Positions 61,182 to 64,000 of a stretch of 64,000 nucleotides of DNA are shown here, one piece after another. Position 1 is the first letter of the stretch. Each line of letters opens with the position of its first letter. Source of the stretch: Bacteroidota bacterium (GTDB taxonomy: Bacteria; Bacteroidota; Bacteroidia; Chitinophagales; Chitinophagaceae); NCBI GenBank assembly GCA_018267725.1, contig JAFDXY010000023.1, forward strand, positions 32,654-96,653, in the 5' to 3' direction. The notes beneath the pieces are model-generated. The model searched no databases and was not told the DNA's origin. It worked only from the letters and a program-made list of their open reading frames with translations. Made by a program: the position numbers and the translations under genes.

Positions 61182-62333
61182 ATGTTTAATTATTGGTTTA
61201 ATTGGAAAACATTATTAGTATTTATTGCGGTTAGTATTGTTGCTGCAACAGTTTTTTATTCGCAGCGGCTATCGCAAAAACTTAAAGTAGAAGAACGAAA
61301 AAAAGTAGAAATATGGATTGAAGCTCAAAAAACAATTCTTAATGCAAGCGATAAAATAAACTTAAACCTTGCCTCCAAAATTTCTGCTGATAATACCGAT
61401 ATTCCCATTATTGAAACAGATGAAAAAGATAACCCTACCGGTAATTTTAAAAATTTAGATACAATAGCTGTAAAAGAAAATAAAAATTTTATATTACAAA
61501 AATTAGTACTGTTTAAAAAACAAAATAAACCTATAGAAGTTATTATTAGTCAAACACCATTAATTTCAAATAAATATTATTACGGAGAAAGTAAGCTACA
61601 GCAACAAATACGCTACTACCCTATTATTCAATTAATTATTATCGGTTTATTTATTACGGTATTAATTATAGCTCAAAGCAGTAATTACCAAAATGCACAA
61701 AACCGTTTGTGGGCAGGTATGGCAAAAGAAACGGCACACCAATTAGGAACGCCCGTTAGCAGTTTAGAAGGTTGGGTTGAAATATTAAAAGAAAAATACG
61801 CCAATGAAATTTTTGTAGCAGAAATTGAAAAAGATGTTACCCGATTGCAATTAGTAACTAACCGTTTTGGAAAAATTGGAAGTAACCCAACCTTAGAGGA
61901 AACAGATATTGTAGTGAAAGTAAAATACATGATTGATTATATAAAAAAGCGAGCCGGAGGAAATGTTCAGTTTATATTTAATTCAAATAATGAAAATATT
62001 TATGCCAAAATTTCTCCTCCTTTATTTGATTGGGTAATTGAAAATTTATTAAAGAATGCTTTAGATGCAATGGAAGGTAAAGGCAAAATAAAAATTGATA
62101 TTACAGAAGAAACGGATAAAGTAATTATAGATGTAACCGATACGGGAAAAGGAATTGCAAAACCTAATATTAGCAAGGTTTTTAAACCGGGCTTTACAAC
62201 AAAAAAACGCGGGTGGGGATTAGGTTTAACACTTACCAAAAGAATTATTAAACAATACCATAAAGGTGAAATTTTTGTAAAACACAGCGAAATTGGTAAA
62301 GGCACTGCATTTAGAATTATACTTAATAAATAA
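61182..62333 (+). CDS. Sensor histidine kinase
   Basis: The 383-residue protein has two transmembrane helices (about 8-25 and 147-166) enclosing an extracytoplasmic domain of about 120 residues. A dimerisation/phosphoacceptor helix follows with the H-box AKETAHQLGTPVSSLEGW (His about 186). The catalytic ATPase domain has ENLLKNALDAMEGKG (N-box), DVTDTGKGIAKPNISKVF (G1), GFTTKKRGWGLGLTL (F/G2). No receiver domain is fused and no response regulator gene is adjacent, so the partner is unknown. The variant H-box, with QLGTP and no pair of acidic residues after His, fits the Bacteroidota HisKA type. Confidence 0.88.
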   Translation: MFNYWFNWKTLLVFIAVSIVAATVFYSQRLSQKLKVEERKKVEIWIEAQKTILNASDKINLNLASKISADNTDIPIIETDEKDNPTGNFKNLDTIAVKENKNFILQKLVLFKKQNKPIEVIISQTPLISNKYYYGESKLQQQIRYYPIIQLIIIGLFITVLIIAQSSNYQNAQNRLWAGMAKETAHQLGTPVSSLEGWVEILKEKYANEIFVAEIEKDVTRLQLVTNRFGKIGSNPTLEETDIVVKVKYMIDYIKKRAGGNVQFIFNSNNENIYAKISPPLFDWVIENLLKNALDAMEGKGKIKIDITEETDKVIIDVTDTGKGIAKPNISKVFKPGFTTKKRGWGLGLTLTKRIIKQYHKGEIFVKHSEIGKGTAFRIILNK

Positions 62334-62377
62334 TATAGCCGATAAATTTATAACTCACTTCAACACCACAGCACTCA

Positions 62378-62508
62378 ATGCAGGCAGATGAATTTTTATT
62401 TTGTATGCAACAAATGAGAGGTTTTAATAGTCATTATTGTAAACCGCCATTATGAAAAAGTTTACTGCTCTGTTTTTTGCTATTGCCTGCTTTTGCATTG
62501 TTACGTAG
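62378..62508 (+). pseudogene. Two tiny overlapping frames, the second an orphan signal peptide
   Basis: A 25-codon frame (62378-62455) begins MQADEFLFCMQQMRG and overlaps by 4 bp (ATGA) an 18-codon frame (62452-62508). The latter is nothing but a typical Bacteroidota signal peptide, MKKFTALFFAIACFCIVT, followed by TAG. No continuing frame with secreted-protein character follows. It may be a remnant of a disrupted exported protein, or a short leader gene. The neighbouring stretch 62334-62618 holds no other gene. Low confidence. Confidence 0.3.
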
Positions 62509-62524
62509 AATATCTCAAAAGATG

Positions 62525-62532
62525 TACTTTTG
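62525..62532 (+). promoter_or_regulatory. -7 promoter element TACTTTTG of the last T9SS gene
   Basis: TACTTTTG fits TAnnTTTG exactly and lies 87 bp upstream of the ATG at 62619. It is the same octamer as in front of rnpB and the sigma-factor gene. The leader would be about 80 nt. Confidence 0.45.
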
Positions 62533-62618
62533 TAAGTAGCAACTTATTTTCTTTAATCAAGGAAAGCCAATTTAATAATAAAAAATTGCGATTCACATTA
62601 TTCAAATAATTATTTTTT

Positions 62619-64000
62619 ATGAAAAAAGTTGTCCATTTTCTGTTCTTCTTATCACCCTTAACACACTCCTATTCTCAAACAGATCAAACAAGAATTGATT
62701 ATAGTAATAGTGGGCTTAATATTACGGCTAATGATGTTTTCGCAAGCCAGCCGACGATAAACGGTTTAGTACACACAACTATATCTCAATTATACTCTAG
62801 TAACAGCGATGTTACTGTTTTAGATGCTTGCTCTAATAGTATGGTTACTGTACCTCTTAACTTGCCTTATCCGGCTTTTGATGGCACTTCTATTATCCTT
62901 TCAGCAAGGAATGATGTTATAGAAACTTATGGAGCTAATTGTATTACTCCCTATGATTCTTATTATCTTTCTACAGACGCTTTTCAAATAGGATACACAT
63001 TTTCTCCAGGCTATACTTACTTTATATCAATGAATATATCAGGTAATGGTCCATCTTTTTCTTCCAACATTGGATTAGCCACAAGTATTGGCTCACCTCA
63101 GTTTACAACTAATATATCAAATGCCAGTGGTTTTCATGGCAGTAATTGTACAAGTTGCCATTTGCTTGATAATTTTCTTGCTAATGCCATTTATTCAAAT
63201 TATTATTCTTTAACTTATACAGGTTCGACGCCCAATTCTTTTAATATTTCTGTTCCTTCTTTTACTGTTTCGAATTCTACATCAGGATTAAACATTGAGG
63301 CACTTCCAAGTTACGATTATGGCGTAACTAAATTAAAAATTAATAGTATTACAATTACTGCCATACCCGCTATAACCCCTATTACAAATTTATGCTTATC
63401 GGAAACATATTCAATTAATACAACATGGCCTGTTACATGGGATGCAACACCATTAAATATTGTTACAGCTAATCCGACAGGTAATAATATTACTTTAACT
63501 AAGATAACTGATGGAGATATTATTTTAATAGCTACAGTTTCCGCTCCAGACGGAAATACATTTTCTGTAAGTCAGAATATTCACGTAGGCCTTCCCATTG
63601 TATTAATAGACAACAATAACATTACCGCCAGCAGCAACCTCTCCACCCCCGATTATAATGATGTATGCACATTACAAAGCACCACCCTTACTATGGAAGT
63701 AACAGGAGCTACGGGTGTTACATGGAGTGGCCCCTCACATTCGGTTGCCAACTGGCATACCGATGGCAATAACCTTGTATTTTATTTTTATGGCAACAAC
63801 CAACAAGCCGTCTTTCAAATAACAGCTACCAACAGTTGTGGCAGCATTACTAAATATTATGCTTTCAATTCCATAGATTGCAGCGGAGGCGGAGACCCCT
63901 GCGGTGGCGGCTTAACAACCTTTAATGTTTCGGTATCGCCCAACCCCTCAACAAACAAAATAATTGTAGTACCCAATGTACCACCGCCTTGCAATGAATT
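62619..64000 (+). CDS. Secreted T9SS cargo protein (partial, 3' end outside window)
   Basis: The frame is open for 460 codons to the edge. A signal peptide is at residues 1-20 (MKKVVHFLFFLSPLTHSYSQ). A Ser/Thr/Asn-rich beta-structured region follows, with blocks such as ITITAIPAITPIT and a PVTWDATPLNIVTANPTGNNITL unit (about 270-295) that resembles Ig-like domains. A TWSGPSHSVANWHTDGNN region (about 368-385) is next, then a Gly/Cys-rich linker (SIDCSGGGDPCGGG). The T9SS type A sorting domain begins FNVSVSPNPSTNKIIV at about residue 435. One CTSCH string occurs in the middle but nothing else suggests haem. Function unknown. Confidence 0.8.
   Translation, partial: MKKVVHFLFFLSPLTHSYSQTDQTRIDYSNSGLNITANDVFASQPTINGLVHTTISQLYSSNSDVTVLDACSNSMVTVPLNLPYPAFDGTSIILSARNDVIETYGANCITPYDSYYLSTDAFQIGYTFSPGYTYFISMNISGNGPSFSSNIGLATSIGSPQFTTNISNASGFHGSNCTSCHLLDNFLANAIYSNYYSLTYTGSTPNSFNISVPSFTVSNSTSGLNIEALPSYDYGVTKLKINSITITAIPAITPITNLCLSETYSINTTWPVTWDATPLNIVTANPTGNNITLTKITDGDIILIATVSAPDGNTFSVSQNIHVGLPIVLIDNNNITASSNLSTPDYNDVCTLQSTTLTMEVTGATGVTWSGPSHSVANWHTDGNNLVFYFYGNNQQAVFQITATNSCGSITKYYAFNSIDCSGGGDPCGGGLTTFNVSVSPNPSTNKIIVVPNVPPPCNE

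Noticed and set aside
63150..63166. CxxCH (CTSCH) haem motif in the terminal T9SS protein
   Set aside because: Only one motif occurs in a large Ser/Thr-rich adhesin-like protein, with no cytochrome-type surroundings, so it is probably chance.

Overview
The window is A+T-rich chromosomal DNA from a member of the Bacteroidota, most likely the Chitinophagaceae/Sphingobacteriia side. The support is: secreted proteins with Por (type IX secretion, T9SS) C-terminal sorting domains; a short primary sigma factor without region 1.1; promoter -7 motifs of the TAnnTTTG type and few Shine-Dalgarno sites; futalosine-pathway menaquinone synthesis (mqnA); and typical families such as DUF5686, DUF6089, YfhO and a PID-CTERM-like protein. 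There is no phage, insertion sequence, CRISPR array or rRNA operon. Most genes are housekeeping or cell-envelope genes in short operons on both strands.

Layout: 1-3.1 kb holds the 5' part of gyrA, the RNase P RNA and an Smr-domain gene. 3.1-15 kb holds two large T9SS cargo proteins, an amino-acid permease with a membrane-anchored AraC-type regulator, a polyprenyl synthase, a small barrel protein and a PID-CTERM mini-protein. 15-20.7 kb holds dnaK, a DUF5686 outer-membrane protein and gtrA. 20.7-31 kb holds argS, tRNA-Leu, a flavoprotein, a DUF2130 nuclease-like/kinase-like gene pair, tRNA-Cys, a nucleoside phosphorylase, a repeat-flanked four-helix-bundle gene, dapF, a NUMOD4/HNH protein and a Nudix hydrolase. 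31-42.5 kb holds a queuosine-precursor transporter and a surface-glycan cluster (YfhO, five glycosyltransferases, three methyltransferases), then mqnA. 42.8-54 kb holds purB, a DUF885 peptidase, a dipeptide epimerase, malQ, another glycosyltransferase, a dihaem cytochrome, trxB and the primary sigma factor. 54-64 kb holds threonine aldolase, pgi, an acetyltransferase, a PorG/DUF6089-like barrel, holA, an exonuclease, a coiled-coil membrane protein, a histidine kinase and the start of another T9SS cargo gene.

The most unusual signal is in the non-coding DNA. Degenerate tandem arrays with a strict 7-bp period recur at about eight places (near 2.07, 12.07, 12.38, 22.24, 22.57, 28.47, 28.93 and 42.77 kb). 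One array lies in frame inside argS, one pair brackets a PID-CTERM mini-gene, and another pair forms a perfect 21-bp inverted repeat around a four-helix-bundle (S23-type) gene. A second family of larger composite repeats (R1-R5, with CGTCATT...AATGACG ends) sits next to terminators and promoters. These two families, the S23 cassette and the nuclease/kinase pair are the best candidates for something undescribed.
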